Counted from the stretch's first letter, positions 1 to 8,141 are shown. The stretch: DNA of 37,827 bases from Mycobacterium sp. (GCF_019247635.1 NZ_JAFBAR010000030.1:1-37827); one strand, 5' to 3'. The notes: generated by a model not told the origin, from the sequence alone. Program-made: numbers and translations.

Positions 1-1
1 C

Positions 2-291
2 AAGGACGAGTCCGAGGTGCCGTTGCGCTCGCACGGCAGTCTGTCTATGAACCGGGCGCTGATGGCCGCTGGCCTAGTTGACCGCGTCCAGGTGACGCTT
101 TTCCCTGTTATCACCGGCCAAACCGGTAATAAAGCGATCTCCAGGGCGCGGCCGACTTCGACCTCGAGCTAATCGAGACCCGAAAGCTCGACAGCCACAT
201 CCAAGAGCTCATCTACCGGCCTACCCTGCATCACACGCAAGCATCGAAGTTAGAAACAGCGCATCGCGTACAACAGACGGGAGCCGTATGA
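2..291 (+). pseudogene. RibD C-terminal / dihydrofolate reductase-like protein, 3' part, frameshifted
   Basis: The window opens inside a reading frame (from base 2) that reads like the C-terminal half of the RibD_C/DHFR-like family: a segment with SLSMNRALMAAGLVDRV followed by VTLFPVITG, the usual final helix and strand. The frame hits a stop near base 172. From base 142 the +1-numbered frame continues the same protein (GAADFDLELIETRKL, then HIQELIYRP) to a TGA at 289-291. One base therefore seems to be missing around bases 135-142, and the protein is split. Members normally reduce pteridine or pyrimidine substrates with NADPH. The 5' end lies outside the window. A sequencing error is the main alternative to a real frameshift. 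Confidence 0.65.
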
Positions 292-471
292 CCCTAGTTT
301 TTCTGTGGAAGCGAACCGGGTGGTTTGCGATCAACTACGCTCAGGACCAGATCGGGAAGCACACCGGTCACACGAATTGAGGTGTGCATCAAACCCGGGA
401 TGGTTCATACCGAGCGGGAACGGTTACTGGGTTGTGTTTCCGCCTGTTCAAATTGGCTGGCGCCGAGGCGA

Positions 472-1707
472 TTACGCTTCCCAGGTCAAAGCCAACCGGT
501 TGTAGCGTTTGTCGATGACGGTGACCGGGTCGGTGATCGCGGCGGGTTCGGTGCCATGTGGGTAGGCAGACACGTGCAGCCCGGCGGTGCAGGGGCGGCC
601 GCGGGTGTCCCAATCGTGGATGTGTTCAACGAGGCGCTGCGCAAGGTGGTGACCGTCTGGGCCGAGAGGTAGTGCACCGAGTTCGAAGGGTTGCTTGTCA
701 TCGAGGCGGACGAGCGCGGCGAGTGAGTCGGTGCTGACCAGTACGGCGGTGCCCAGACCGGCCGGGTTCCGGGCGGCGTAATACGCCCTGAGTACCAGGG
801 CGCGATCTGCTGCCACGCCGATCGACGACACCCAGGCCATCGCGGGTTCGTGCAGCGCCAGCCACAAACTCAGCCCATCCGATAGCTCGTCGAGCGTGGC
901 GTGGAGGCCGCTGGACACCTCGGCACCCGGCTGGGCCAGTGCCGCACAGAGCGCGTCCTCGTCCACGGCATGGTGTTCGGCCGCACCGAGGAACACCGGG
1001 GGTTGGAGACTGATCTGTCGGATCGGCTCGGGGTCGGCGAACGCGCCACGCAAGCGGATGAACCCACACCTGACCACCGAGACGCTTTCCAGATAATCAC
1101 CGACTCGCTGCCAGGCGATCGAGCGCTGCGGGCCGCGCAGGTCCAGCGGCATCACCAGCCGGCCGTCGGGAGCGAGCTGGGTGACCCACGCGGGGGGAAT
1201 GTCCCACGCCCCAACGGTGGCAATGATGCGGTCGTAGGGGGCGTGCTCGGGCCACCCCAGGCCGCCGTCACCGCAGCCGACCTTTACCAGCGAAACTCCA
1301 CTTTCGGCCAGGCGGACGCGCGCGTTCTCGATGAGGTCATCGTCGATGTCGATCGACATGACAGCGCCGGCCTCGCCGACAAGCTGGGCCAGCAGCGCGG
1401 CGTTATAGCCGCTGCCCGTTCCGATTTCCAACACACGATGGCCCGGCCGCACATCGAGCTGCTCGAGCATTCGGGCCATGATCGCCGGTTGTGAGGAGGA
1501 ACTGATCGGAACCCCACGTGGATCAGCCTTGATAATCAGTGGCTCGTCCCGATAAGCGCGCTCCGGATCGATGCCAGGCACGAACACGTGCCTGGGGACC
1601 GTGCGGAACGCCGCGGCCACTCGTTCGCTGGACACATGCCCCGACCCTCGGAGCCCGTTAACTAGCTGATTCCGCAACTGCTGCAGATCCGCGTCCACGC
1701 CGATCAC
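472..1707 (-). CDS. Protein-L-isoaspartate O-methyltransferase-like protein (411 aa)
   Basis: A class I SAM-dependent methyltransferase of the PCMT family, with an N-terminal catalytic domain and a C-terminal extension of about 200 residues. Visible signatures are SSSSQP (about residues 69-74, the PCMT substrate-loop motif) and motif I LEIGTGSGYNA (93-103, SAM binding), followed by an acidic DIDDDLIE strand that would hold the ribose. Classical PCMT enzymes of about 210 residues repair isoaspartyl damage. Longer actinobacterial forms such as this one are often associated with natural-product or peptide modification, so the substrate is unknown. No lanthipeptide-like precursor was seen beside it. 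The start is the ATG at 1707; it is divergent from the CBM2 gene with 278 bases between. Confidence 0.8.
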   Translation of the reverse strand: MIGVDADLQQLRNQLVNGLRGSGHVSSERVAAAFRTVPRHVFVPGIDPERAYRDEPLIIKADPRGVPISSSSQPAIMARMLEQLDVRPGHRVLEIGTGSGYNAALLAQLVGEAGAVMSIDIDDDLIENARVRLAESGVSLVKVGCGDGGLGWPEHAPYDRIIATVGAWDIPPAWVTQLAPDGRLVMPLDLRGPQRSIAWQRVGDYLESVSVVRCGFIRLRGAFADPEPIRQISLQPPVFLGAAEHHAVDEDALCAALAQPGAEVSSGLHATLDELSDGLSLWLALHEPAMAWVSSIGVAADRALVLRAYYAARNPAGLGTAVLVSTDSLAALVRLDDKQPFELGALPLGPDGHHLAQRLVEHIHDWDTRGRPCTAGLHVSAYPHGTEPAAITDPVTVIDKRYNRLALTWEA

Positions 1708-1985
1708 AGTAGCCAGCCTCCAGCTCAGCCTCCCGCCGCCGACTCAGCGCGGGTGGTCTGTGCCGGACACTTGTCATCGACCGCGCCGCTTAATCTCCGA
1801 ACATGTTCACCCAAACGACTTTGCCGCTCTCTAGACAGATCCACCATCAACTGGGTGCTCAACTCCTGATAAACGGTTCTTTCCCGAGGCTAAAATTTCG
1901 TGACGGTTTCAGTTGAGCAAAGGTACTGCAGCTTACCCGCGATGCGAGGGCCGATATCGCCTGTTTGGCTTTAGTGTTGGCTGCT
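1708..1985. other. Divergent intergenic region
   Basis: This stretch separates the leftward methyltransferase from the rightward CBM2 gene and must hold both promoters. I see no clear hairpin, RNA gene or additional coding frame in it. Confidence 0.5.
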
Positions 1986-2414
1986 ATGGCCGGACTGGAC
2001 CATTACGTGAAGCGCTGGCGCACAGCGCTTCACGTTGCCGTGTCGGCATTGATAATTGCCATCCCCGGACTCGCCATCACTCCCGTAGCTCATGCGGCCG
2101 CGGCCATGGCGACGTTGTCGGTGGAACATGCGTGGCAGACCGGTTTTATCGCCCGCTTCGCCATCACCAACTCGAGCATGGTGCCGCTAACCGATTGGAA
2201 GCTTGAATTCGACATGCCCGTGGGAGAATCCGTCTCGCACACGTGGAATAGCACGATTACCCAATCTGGCACGCACTACGTGCTCACCCCCGCGAATTGG
2301 AATCGCACCATTGCACCCGGTGGTTCAGCTACAGGTGGTCTCAGAGGCTTGCTGACCGGTTCCTTTTCGCCGCCGTCCAATTGCGTTCTCAACGGGCAAT
2401 ATCCTTGCACCTAG
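1986..2414 (+). CDS. Secreted carbohydrate-binding (CBM2) protein, Rv1987-like
   Basis: A 142-residue protein with a signal peptide (charged start MAGLDHYVKRWRT, hydrophobic stretch through about residue 30, then PVAHA for cleavage) and one family 2 cellulose/chitin-binding module. The module shows the typical spaced aromatics: W in AWQTGF, TDWKLEF, HTWNS and NWNR. It ends LNGQYPCT, with two Cys likely to be disulfide-bonded. It closely resembles Mtb Rv1987, which has the same length when the ATG at 1986 is used; an upstream TTG would add seven unlikely residues. There is no catalytic domain, so the older 'possible chitinase' label is unsupported. It probably binds polysaccharide outside the cell. 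No strong ribosome site is visible. Confidence 0.88.
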   Translation: MAGLDHYVKRWRTALHVAVSALIIAIPGLAITPVAHAAAAMATLSVEHAWQTGFIARFAITNSSMVPLTDWKLEFDMPVGESVSHTWNSTITQSGTHYVLTPANWNRTIAPGGSATGGLRGLLTGSFSPPSNCVLNGQYPCT

Positions 2415-2549
2415 AGGCGACTGCGCACTAAAGCTCGCCCGCTCCGAGACGAACCAATCCCCCCGGCGGATGCACTTGCTGGTGGCGGACGAAAGTACTC
2501 GACAGACACCAATCGCTATGGAAGCCCGGCGAATCCGCACGGCGGCCAC

Positions 2550-2984
2550 TCACAGGATTACCGGATGCAAGTCGATCCGCACTGTCGCAGGGTCACTGAC
2601 CGAAGCGCGGAAGATGACCCCGTCTGCGCGGCCGATGAGCCCGTTGGCGTTGTCAATGTCCCGACGTCTACTGAGCGCATCGTCGTCGTTGAGGACTGTT
2701 GCGGTCCCGGTGCGCCAATGCCGGCCAATCTTTATGCGCACTTGCGGATTCGCGAGCAAGTTCTTTACGTAGGCGCCGTTCGTCCCGTGTTCGGACACCA
2801 GCCAGAACACGTCGCCGTCTAGTCCGTTGCCGACGGGCGTCATCCGCGGTTTGCCACTGCGTCTGCCCGTAGTTTCCAGCAGCGCGAATGCGCGCGGCGC
2901 AATCCCTAGGCGCAGTGCTGTTCGGAACATTGGGTTGAATACGTACTTCTCCAGTCGATGCTGGAACCCGCCCCCAGTGGTCAT
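2550..2984 (-). CDS. Deazaflavin (F420)-dependent nitroreductase family protein
   Basis: A 144-residue protein of the DDN/nitroreductase family of split-barrel proteins, which use F420H2 in mycobacteria. Visible features are LLETTGRRSGKPRMTPVG (family core, binding the cofactor phosphate), VFWLVSEHGTNG and WVKNLLANP-like YVKNLLANPQVRIKIG. The ATG at 2984 was chosen because the family core begins about 35 residues after it; the longer open frame upstream, to 3308, has no family similarity and overlaps the mazE gene on the other strand. It converges on the CBM2 gene with 135 bases between stops. Substrate unknown. Confidence 0.85.
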   Translation of the reverse strand: MTTGGGFQHRLEKYVFNPMFRTALRLGIAPRAFALLETTGRRSGKPRMTPVGNGLDGDVFWLVSEHGTNGAYVKNLLANPQVRIKIGRHWRTGTATVLNDDDALSRRRDIDNANGLIGRADGVIFRASVSDPATVRIDLHPVIL

Positions 2985-3098
2985 GAGGGCCAGTGTGCAA
3001 CAAACCGATCGGGGTGGTCGGCAAAAGGCGCTCCTGCGGCTGTCGCTGCTCTTCGAACGTTGCTCACGCCGATCCGACGACTGTCTTACAAAGCGTCG

Positions 3099-3110
3099 TA
3101 CACTGTTGCC
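3099..3110 (+). promoter_or_regulatory. -10 element of mazEF-1, probably leaderless
   Basis: TACACT at 3099-3104 lies six bases before the ATG at 3111, so transcription would begin at or within a base or two of the start codon. The same TACACT-to-ATGG spacing is seen before the second mazE at 5787. Confidence 0.5.
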
Positions 3111-3344
3111 ATGGCTGACACGATTACCTTCCGGCCGGACGAAGACACAGCGAAGGCGCTGGAGGTTTTGACCAAAGATGGCACGGCTGTGTCCGCAGCA
3201 GTTCGATCTGCTCTCATCGATGCCGCACGACGGAAGGCCAGCGCGGCCATTCGCGGCGAGGCGGAACGGCTTGCCGAAGACGAGTCCGATCGCGCTGAGG
3301 CCATCCAAGTGCTGCGCGATATGGAGACGCTGCGTGCGTGGTGA
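3111..3344 (+). CDS. MazE-type antitoxin (first mazEF module)
   Basis: A 77-residue protein with a ribbon-helix-helix-like N-terminus (TITFRPDEDTAKALEVL, then AVSAAVRSALIDAARR) and a charged, flexible C-terminus rich in Asp/Glu/Arg that would wrap the toxin. It would neutralise the MazF encoded directly downstream and repress its own promoter as the TA complex. Its stop (3342-3344) overlaps the toxin's GTG start by 11 bases, implying translational coupling. It is not close enough to any Mtb MazE paralog for me to number it. Confidence 0.82.
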   Translation: MADTITFRPDEDTAKALEVLTKDGTAVSAAVRSALIDAARRKASAAIRGEAERLAEDESDRAEAIQVLRDMETLRAW

Positions 3345-3645
3345 GGTCTTTCAGTTGCATGCCCCGCGGGGGAGCCGCGGTCATGAACAGTCCGGTTCCC
3401 GCTACGTCGTCGTCGTCCAGTCAGACCGACTGCCTCTGTCGACCTGGCTGGTTACGCCAACGTCTACCTCGGCTCGTGCTGCCAGCTTTCGTCCCGAGAT
3501 CGAAATCGGCGGCGTCAAGACTCGGGTGCTTGCCGAGCAGGCGGCGGCGATCGACCCGGGCCGGCTCGGCAAGAGCATCGGGTTCCTCAGCTTCAACGAA
3601 ATGCGCCGCGTTGATGCGGCACTGCGCATCGTCCTCGACCTCTGA
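3334..3645 (+). CDS. MazF/PemK-family mRNA interferase toxin (first mazEF module)
   Basis: A 103-residue MazF fold protein starting at GTG 3334. It has the N-terminal MRGEVFQL, strand VVVVQSD, TWLVTPTSTSA, the core VLAEQAAAIDPGRLG and the C-terminal helix MRRVDAALRIVLDL. MazF dimers are ribosome-independent endoribonucleases cutting RNA at short specific sites. The usual RPVVVVQ stretch is altered to RYVVVVQ. It overlaps the antitoxin by 11 bases and is followed 58 bases on by a family A repeat copy. The cleavage sequence cannot be read from the protein. Confidence 0.82.
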   Translation: MRGEVFQLHAPRGSRGHEQSGSRYVVVVQSDRLPLSTWLVTPTSTSARAASFRPEIEIGGVKTRVLAEQAAAIDPGRLGKSIGFLSFNEMRRVDAALRIVLDL

Positions 3646-3702
3646 GCGCTGCACCCCGTCATATCGATGAAACCAATTGGCGTGCAACACAATAGGGCAT
3701 AC

Positions 3703-3729
3703 TTTACTGGCAACCCGGCGGTGCCGTTC
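3703..3729 (+). repeat. Family A repeat, degenerate copy A1
   Basis: TTTACTGGCAACCCGGCGG starts at 3703. It shares the core with the copies at 5575, 6654 and 8270 but lacks a clear CCGCCGTATTCG duplication. Upstream, GCAACACAAT (3684-3693) resembles GCAATACAAT before copy A2. Confidence 0.5.
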
Positions 3730-3805
3730 AGTGTAAGACCCTTCTCGAAGCGTCGGTGCTATTAATCGGATGCGTCCGTACTTGCTGGTGTGGCAGCATT
3801 TTTGG

Positions 3806-4519
3806 ATGGCACCGGGGCGGATCGGCATTGTTGGCGAGTTTCAGCCAAGTTTCGGTCCGCACAGCGCCATCGCATCGGCCGTCGAGCATGCTCAAAGCGC
3901 GAAAGCTTCCAACCCGCCGATCGCACTAGAATGGATCGCCACTGATGTTGCCGAGGGCATGAGTGGCGACCACCTCGCAGGCTATGCCGGTTGGTGGATC
4001 GCCCCGGGAAGCCCGTACCGCAGTATGTCGGGCGCACTGAAAGTGATCCGCTACGCCCGTGAGCACGACATCCCGCTTCTGGGCACGTGTGGGGGATACC
4101 AGCACGTGGTTCTCGAATACGCACGCAACATGCTGGGATTCAGCGACGCTGCGCACGCTGAGTACGACCCCTATGCATCGGACCTTTTCATCACGGCACT
4201 GAGCTGCTCACTGGTCGGCCAGACGATGACTGTCAAGGTGCGTGAGAACACCACTGCTGCCCGCTTTTACAAGCAGCACACTGTCGCCGAGAAGTATTAC
4301 TGCAACTTCGGTCTGAACCTCGATCACCTACCAGCGCTGGCAGCCGCCGGCTTGGTGGTCTCTGGCACTGACCAGGACGGCGAACCACGCATCGTCGAAC
4401 TTCCTGATCTTCGGTTCTTCCTGGCGACATTGTTCGTCCCGCAGACATCGAGCACACCGGATGCCCCGCACCCCCTGATCATCGGCTTTCTGAGCGCCGT
4501 TGCGAATAATGCTGACTGA
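3806..4519 (+). CDS. Stand-alone glutamine amidotransferase-like protein (CTP synthase C-terminal-like)
   Basis: A 237-residue protein resembling only the class I glutaminase half of CTP synthase, without the synthetase half. From the ATG at 3806 it shows GRIGIVGEFQPSFG, APGSPY (oxyanion loop region), nucleophile elbow GTCGGYQ with Cys95, and the C-terminal AGLVVSGTDQDGEPRIVELP and HPLIIGFL that match CTP synthase. The catalytic HPE motif of CTP synthase is replaced by VPQ (residues 211-213), so the His and Glu of the triad are missing. Glutaminase activity is therefore doubtful. A longer ATG at 3770 would add 12 residues. The following methyltransferase begins 22 bases after the stop, suggesting a two-gene unit. 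Confidence 0.78.
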   Translation: MAPGRIGIVGEFQPSFGPHSAIASAVEHAQSAKASNPPIALEWIATDVAEGMSGDHLAGYAGWWIAPGSPYRSMSGALKVIRYAREHDIPLLGTCGGYQHVVLEYARNMLGFSDAAHAEYDPYASDLFITALSCSLVGQTMTVKVRENTTAARFYKQHTVAEKYYCNFGLNLDHLPALAAAGLVVSGTDQDGEPRIVELPDLRFFLATLFVPQTSSTPDAPHPLIIGFLSAVANNAD

Positions 4520-4541
4520 TAACAGAAATCGGAGTGGGGTA

Positions 4542-5285
4542 ATGCGTTACGACCACAACGGGATCACTTACGCGCAGACCCGACGACCTGACCCACGCAT
4601 CGCCGGCGTCATCAACCATGCCATCGGAGACGGGGAAGTGGTCGCCAATATCGGTGCAGGCACTGGCTCTTATGAGCCTGCACAGACCGTCGTGGCGGTC
4701 GAACCCAGCAGAGTGATGATCGACCAGCGCCCTCCCGGGTCGGCGCCGGCTGTTCAGGCAACCGCAGAAGAACTTCCTATCCGCACCGATGCGGTCGACG
4801 CCGCCCTGGCGGTGCTCACCGTTCACCACTGGGCAGAACTTGCCGCCGGCGTCGCCGAGATGCTGCGCATCGCCCGCCACCGCGTCGTCATCCTTACCTG
4901 GGACCACGATGTCATCCGAAATTTCTGGCTCCTGAACGAATACGTCCCAGCCGCAGCCGCCACCGACGCGCGCTTGGCTGTCCCGATCAGCACCCTTGTC
5001 GAACTGCTCGGACGCGAAGGCGTGTCAATGATCAGCGTCCCCGTGCCATATGACTGCGTTGACGGTTTCGGGGGAGCGTACTGGCGCCGTCCCGAGGCCT
5101 ACCTCGATGACATCGTTCGACGAGGGATGTCCCTCTTTGCTATGACACCTGACAGCGAAGTGCAAGAAGGTTTATTGAGGCTACGAGCCGATCTGACAAG
5201 TGGGGAATGGGAAGAACGTCATGCCGACCTGCTGCAGATGCTAGAACTCGACCTCGGATACCGGCTTTTGGTCGCTAGGTCGTGA
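4542..5285 (+). CDS. Class I SAM-dependent methyltransferase
   Basis: A 247-residue methyltransferase (Methyltransf_11 type). The SAM-binding motif I is VVANIGAGTGSYEP (residues 33-46), followed by VVAVEPSRVM (acidic end of strand 2), AVDAALAVLTVHHW (motif III region) and the C-terminal FGGAYWRRPEAYLDD. The ATG at 4542 has GGAG at 4531-4534, seven bases upstream, whereas ATGs at 4500 and 4509 overlap the previous gene and lack such a site. It probably works with the amidotransferase-like protein before it; the substrate is unknown. A decayed relative of the same protein lies at 11528-11884. Confidence 0.85.
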   Translation: MRYDHNGITYAQTRRPDPRIAGVINHAIGDGEVVANIGAGTGSYEPAQTVVAVEPSRVMIDQRPPGSAPAVQATAEELPIRTDAVDAALAVLTVHHWAELAAGVAEMLRIARHRVVILTWDHDVIRNFWLLNEYVPAAAATDARLAVPISTLVELLGREGVSMISVPVPYDCVDGFGGAYWRRPEAYLDDIVRRGMSLFAMTPDSEVQEGLLRLRADLTSGEWEERHADLLQMLELDLGYRLLVARS

Positions 5286-5574
5286 AGATCCTGGATGCAG
5301 CGCTGGTGTATGACACGCGTAAGGCAGATCGGGCACATCGGAACGTTCACCGGCCCGCGGCCGGGCGGCAGGTACAGGGTCGCCTGCAGGGTGTGCACCC
5401 ACACTCGCCGAAACGCACAGTTAGCCGGGGCTTTTGGTGTGCGTGCACCAGTGCGATCAGCAGTACGTGTCCGGTCGCGGCCTAAGTTCACATGGCCGCG
5501 AAGGTTGCCTGGACCCTACCGACCTAATTGTTGTTGGGCGCGGAAAGGGTTGGGCAGCAATACAATTGCAGTGC

Positions 5575-5611
5575 TTTACTGGTAACCGCCATATTCGATT
5601 CCGCCGTATTC
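5575..5611 (+). repeat. Family A repeat, copy A2
   Basis: TTTACTGGTAACC followed by two near-identical 15-base units (CCGCCGTATTCG-type: GCCATATTCGATT then CCGCCGTATTCG). It is preceded by GCAGTG, which also precedes copy A4. Confidence 0.7.
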
Positions 5612-5764
5612 GTTGCCGGGGTAGGCCGGCGGATCGTCGGAGGCCCGGATGTAGAGCCCTGGAGTCGCCCTGCCCAAGATGGGAGGGCAAGGGTCCGGTA
5701 GCACTCGAGGTTTGCCGGCGTTCGTTTGCTGAACACATGGGACGATCCGCCATACCCCGTGTCT

Positions 5765-5786
5765 ACAATTCGTCTACACTGGTTCC
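5765..5786 (+). promoter_or_regulatory. mazEF-2 promoter with repeated TCTACA half-sites
   Basis: TCTACA occurs twice (5762-5767 and 5773-5778), 11 bases apart, and the second overlaps the -10 hexamer TACACT (5775-5780). The ATG at 5787 is six bases after the hexamer, so the transcript is probably leaderless. The repeated half-sites are a plausible operator for the MazEF complex. Confidence 0.5.
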
Positions 5787-6020
5787 ATGGCAGCAGAAAC
5801 CACAACTGTCCGAGTCCGCCGTCCCGATTCTGAGCGGCTGCAATCCTTAGCCAAGGCTCGTCAAACCGCCGTCGTCGACGTCGTGCACGCAGCCATCGAC
5901 GCCTTGGAGAGGCAGGAGTTCCTGCGAGGGCTCAACGGGGACTACCAGCGCCTGCGCAGCGACCCCGAACTGTGGGAGCAATACCTGGCCGAGCGTCACG
6001 AGTGGGACGCACTGGCTTGA
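5787..6020 (+). CDS. MazE-type antitoxin (second mazEF module)
   Basis: A 77-residue antitoxin with an N-terminal DNA-binding pattern (TTVRVRRPDSERLQSLAKAR, then VVDVVHAAIDALERQEFL) and an acidic, aromatic C-terminus ending WEQYLAERHEWDALA that would occupy the toxin's active face. The TGA (6018-6020) overlaps the toxin's TTG start (6017), giving tight coupling. It is only loosely similar to the first MazE in the window, so the two modules are not a recent duplication. Confidence 0.82.
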   Translation: MAAETTTVRVRRPDSERLQSLAKARQTAVVDVVHAAIDALERQEFLRGLNGDYQRLRSDPELWEQYLAERHEWDALA

Positions 6021-6352
6021 TCTGGCGGGGGGAGGTCTATCACGTCGATCTCGGCCAACCAGTCGGACACGAGCCAGCCTTTCGCCGCCCGGCGGTAGTG
6101 GTGTCAGTCGACATTCTCAACAACGGACCGGGCGGCCTGGTGGTCGTCGTTCCGATCACTACCGCTGGTTACGGCCTGCGAAGCCACGTTGAACTCGAGC
6201 CAGCAAGCAGCGGGGTGGACCACACTTCCTACGCTCGCTGCGATCAGCTGCGGGTGGTCTCCGTCCAACGACTGTCATCTCGCCAGGGAATGATTAGTCC
6301 AGAACAGATGCAAGCCATTGACCAAGCACTGCGCTTCGTCCTAGACCTGTAG
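6017..6352 (+). CDS. MazF-family mRNA interferase toxin (second mazEF module)
   Basis: A 111-residue MazF protein. It shows WRGEVYHVDLG at the N-terminus, RRPAVVVSVD (the conserved RPxVVVS strand), VVVVPITTAGYGLRSHVEL, the core YARCDQLRVVSVQRLS and the final helix MQAIDQALRFVLDL. The chosen start is TTG 6017, which overlaps the antitoxin stop; no ATG or GTG fits without losing the first strand. Expected role is sequence-specific RNA cleavage when antitoxin is degraded. The MIWRGEVY-like start is typical of the family. Confidence 0.85.
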   Translation: MIWRGEVYHVDLGQPVGHEPAFRRPAVVVSVDILNNGPGGLVVVVPITTAGYGLRSHVELEPASSGVDHTSYARCDQLRVVSVQRLSSRQGMISPEQMQAIDQALRFVLDL

Positions 6353-6955
6353 TGCGCAGCCTCGTCGTAGCACCTGTTCGGTCTCAACGTATTTGGCGGC
6401 TCGTTGCTGGTGGCCATCACTTTGTTTGAGATGGCCTCGTCAGCGGTGGCCAACATCGCCTTGCGGCGCAGTGATCGACCACCGTGGCACGCCGTGAGCG
6501 CCGAGGCGGCCCTAACGACGAGTTCGTGCTCCCCGTCGCCAACGATCTGCGCTCGGCCTAGTTGCGTCGAGCAGATTCATCACCATGCGGCTGTTCTTCA
6601 CGATGTGGTCGCTCACCGGCAGGGGGATGATTCATCAGATGAAAACGGCGTTGTCTACTGGTAACCCGCCGTATTCGTTTCCGCCGTATTCTTCCCGACG
6701 TTGTGATGCGGGGGAGCTGTGCATAAAGGCGCGACAGGCGCTTGGAAGGTGCAGGGGAGTGTCTGTGGTCCGCGGATGGCTGGGTTGTCTCGCCACGTGG
6801 GGTTCCCGCATCATTGAGTTTGCTGTCCAGATGTCAGTGCTGGATTGTGGGCCGCCATCCGGTGCGCGCTTTTCACGAGGCGGTTCCAAGATTCGTCTCC
6901 CTGGAAGGGCTCGAAGGCCGGAAAGCCAACGAGCGCCGACGCGAAGGATGGCGAC
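6353..6955. other. 600-base stretch between mazEF-2 and DUF6338 gene, with repeat A3
   Basis: Besides repeat A3 this region has, on the minus strand from about 6578 down to 6353, an open stretch with protein-like composition (LGRAQIVGDGEHELVVRAAS and onward) but no start codon in place and no family I recognise. It may be a gene fragment. Nothing else is evident. Confidence 0.35.
6629..6691 (+). repeat. Family A repeat, copy A3 with left arm
   Basis: The left arm (6629-6653) contains CAGATGAAAACGGCG and is matched at 27 of 30 positions by 8661-8690 when the first bases of the core are included. The core TCTACTGGTAACC (from 6654) is followed by two 15-base units, CCGCCGTATTCGTTT and CCGCCGTATTCTTCC. 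Confidence 0.75.
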
Positions 6956-7942
6956 CTATTTGATCGAGCCCCGGTGGCGGCCCCAGGCATCCCGAATAAT
7001 GACGCCAAGGGCCAGTAGCGCGAAGCCGACCAGGAACCAGTCCTCGACATGGCCCACATGATTCCCTCGCAGCATCAGCAGCAGGAACCCCGAGATGAAC
7101 AGACCAACGACGTACCAGGTCCGTGGACTCTGCTTGCTCCAGCCCCACTCCGCGGAGGGCACCTCGGCAGTGTCCACGCTGGCCGTTAGGACTTTTTTTG
7201 ATGCCCTGTCTGCGTACTGCACCTTGATGTAGCTGATGTCCCCGCCGCGAACCCAAACGACGTCTTCGGGAATTGGTTTGGCCTCCTTGCCGATTGTCGG
7301 ATCGTTTACGTCTGAATCTGTCCTGTCGAGCATGAGCATTTGGGTGCCTTCGCCTTCACCTTTTGTAATAGCGATTTCGGCATTCTCCAACTTGTCATAC
7401 GAGGTTGTATACGAGGCGAGAAATCCGGCAACTCTCGATCCGTCTGAAAGTCGAATTCTTAATAACGGAACTTTGCCCTCCGCGCGCCAGAACTTAGTCT
7501 CGAAGAGCTCCCACCACAGTCCATGCTTTTGTATTGTCGGTAACATAGCTTTCCGTATAGGCGCCGGTAGACAAGCCAAGACCCTCAGGTGAAATTTGGT
7601 TGCAAAGAATATATCGACGATGTAGACCAGAGCGAAGGCGATCACCACCTCGATTACAATTGTCCAGATCGTCGCTGTGTAGAACGTATTTAGATACGTT
7701 TTATTGTCGTGGTGATACGCTACTGGATCGAATAATGCTGTCCGGAATTTGATTCGGAGAAGAGCGATGATGGCGCATGCCGAAGAGCTGAACCAGAAAC
7801 TATACAGCGCAACTCTTGCCGCCTCGCGGAAAGCCGTCTCGTTAATCGCCGGTCGTCTCCGCTCCCGCAGTAGTTCGTAACGAACTCCCGGCGCGACAAG
7901 CAGGAGAAAGAAAAAGAATCCAACAATCGTCTGGGGAATCAA
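6956..7942 (-). CDS. DUF6338-like membrane protein
   Basis: A 328-residue membrane protein with the pattern of the DUF6338 family. It has an N-terminal membrane segment (VGFFFFLLLVAPG) followed by YELLRERRRP and an FREAARVAL stretch, two more membrane segments (about residues 44-62 and 90-112) and a soluble middle domain with WELFETKFW and LRIRLSDGSRVAGFLASYT. Two closing membrane segments follow (about residues 275-292 and 300-316). The function is unknown. The DNA is visibly richer in A+T than its neighbours, especially 7300-7900, suggesting transfer from a lower-GC source. A small proline-rich gene ends 7 bases upstream of its start and is probably co-transcribed. Confidence 0.72.
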   Translation of the reverse strand: MIPQTIVGFFFFLLLVAPGVRYELLRERRRPAINETAFREAARVALYSFWFSSSACAIIALLRIKFRTALFDPVAYHHDNKTYLNTFYTATIWTIVIEVVIAFALVYIVDIFFATKFHLRVLACLPAPIRKAMLPTIQKHGLWWELFETKFWRAEGKVPLLRIRLSDGSRVAGFLASYTTSYDKLENAEIAITKGEGEGTQMLMLDRTDSDVNDPTIGKEAKPIPEDVVWVRGGDISYIKVQYADRASKKVLTASVDTAEVPSAEWGWSKQSPRTWYVVGLFISGFLLLMLRGNHVGHVEDWFLVGFALLALGVIIRDAWGRHRGSIK

Positions 7943-7949
7943 CTAAATC

Positions 7950-8141
7950 TCAAGCATGCTCGATCGGCGTGCCGCCTTTGTCGGTCTCGGTCTTCACACC
8001 CGGAATTTCGGCGGGAGGGGGGCTTGGGGCGGGAGGAGGAGGGCTAGGAATCGAGCGCGTTTCCGGTGAACCCGAACCTGTGATGCCACCGCCGCCTCCT
8101 TGATCGGATTGGTCTGCTTCATGGCGCCCTGAATGGCTCAT
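7950..8141 (-). CDS. Small proline/glycine-rich protein upstream of the DUF6338 gene
   Basis: A 63-residue protein beginning MSHSGRHEADQSD, with a run of glycines, then SPPPPAPSPPPAEIPG and an acidic tail. No fold is predicted; it looks disordered, with the proline stretch able to bind SH3-like or membrane-protein partners. It ends 7 bases before the DUF6338 gene on the same strand, which is the main support for it being real. The function is unknown. Confidence 0.55.
   Translation of the reverse strand: MSHSGRHEADQSDQGGGGGITGSGSPETRSIPSPPPPAPSPPPAEIPGVKTETDKGGTPIEHA

Larger units (their letters stand above)
5286..5786. other. 500-base non-coding stretch with one repeat
   Basis: It contains repeat copy A2 (5575-5611) and the mazEF-2 promoter at its right end. 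Several short frames cross it, but none shows a recognisable protein pattern. It may hold decayed DNA between two cassettes. Confidence 0.5.

Noticed and set aside
305..672. Short plus-strand frames at the left
   Set aside because: They overlap the 3' end of the methyltransferase on the other strand and show no motif; 292-471 appears to be non-coding.
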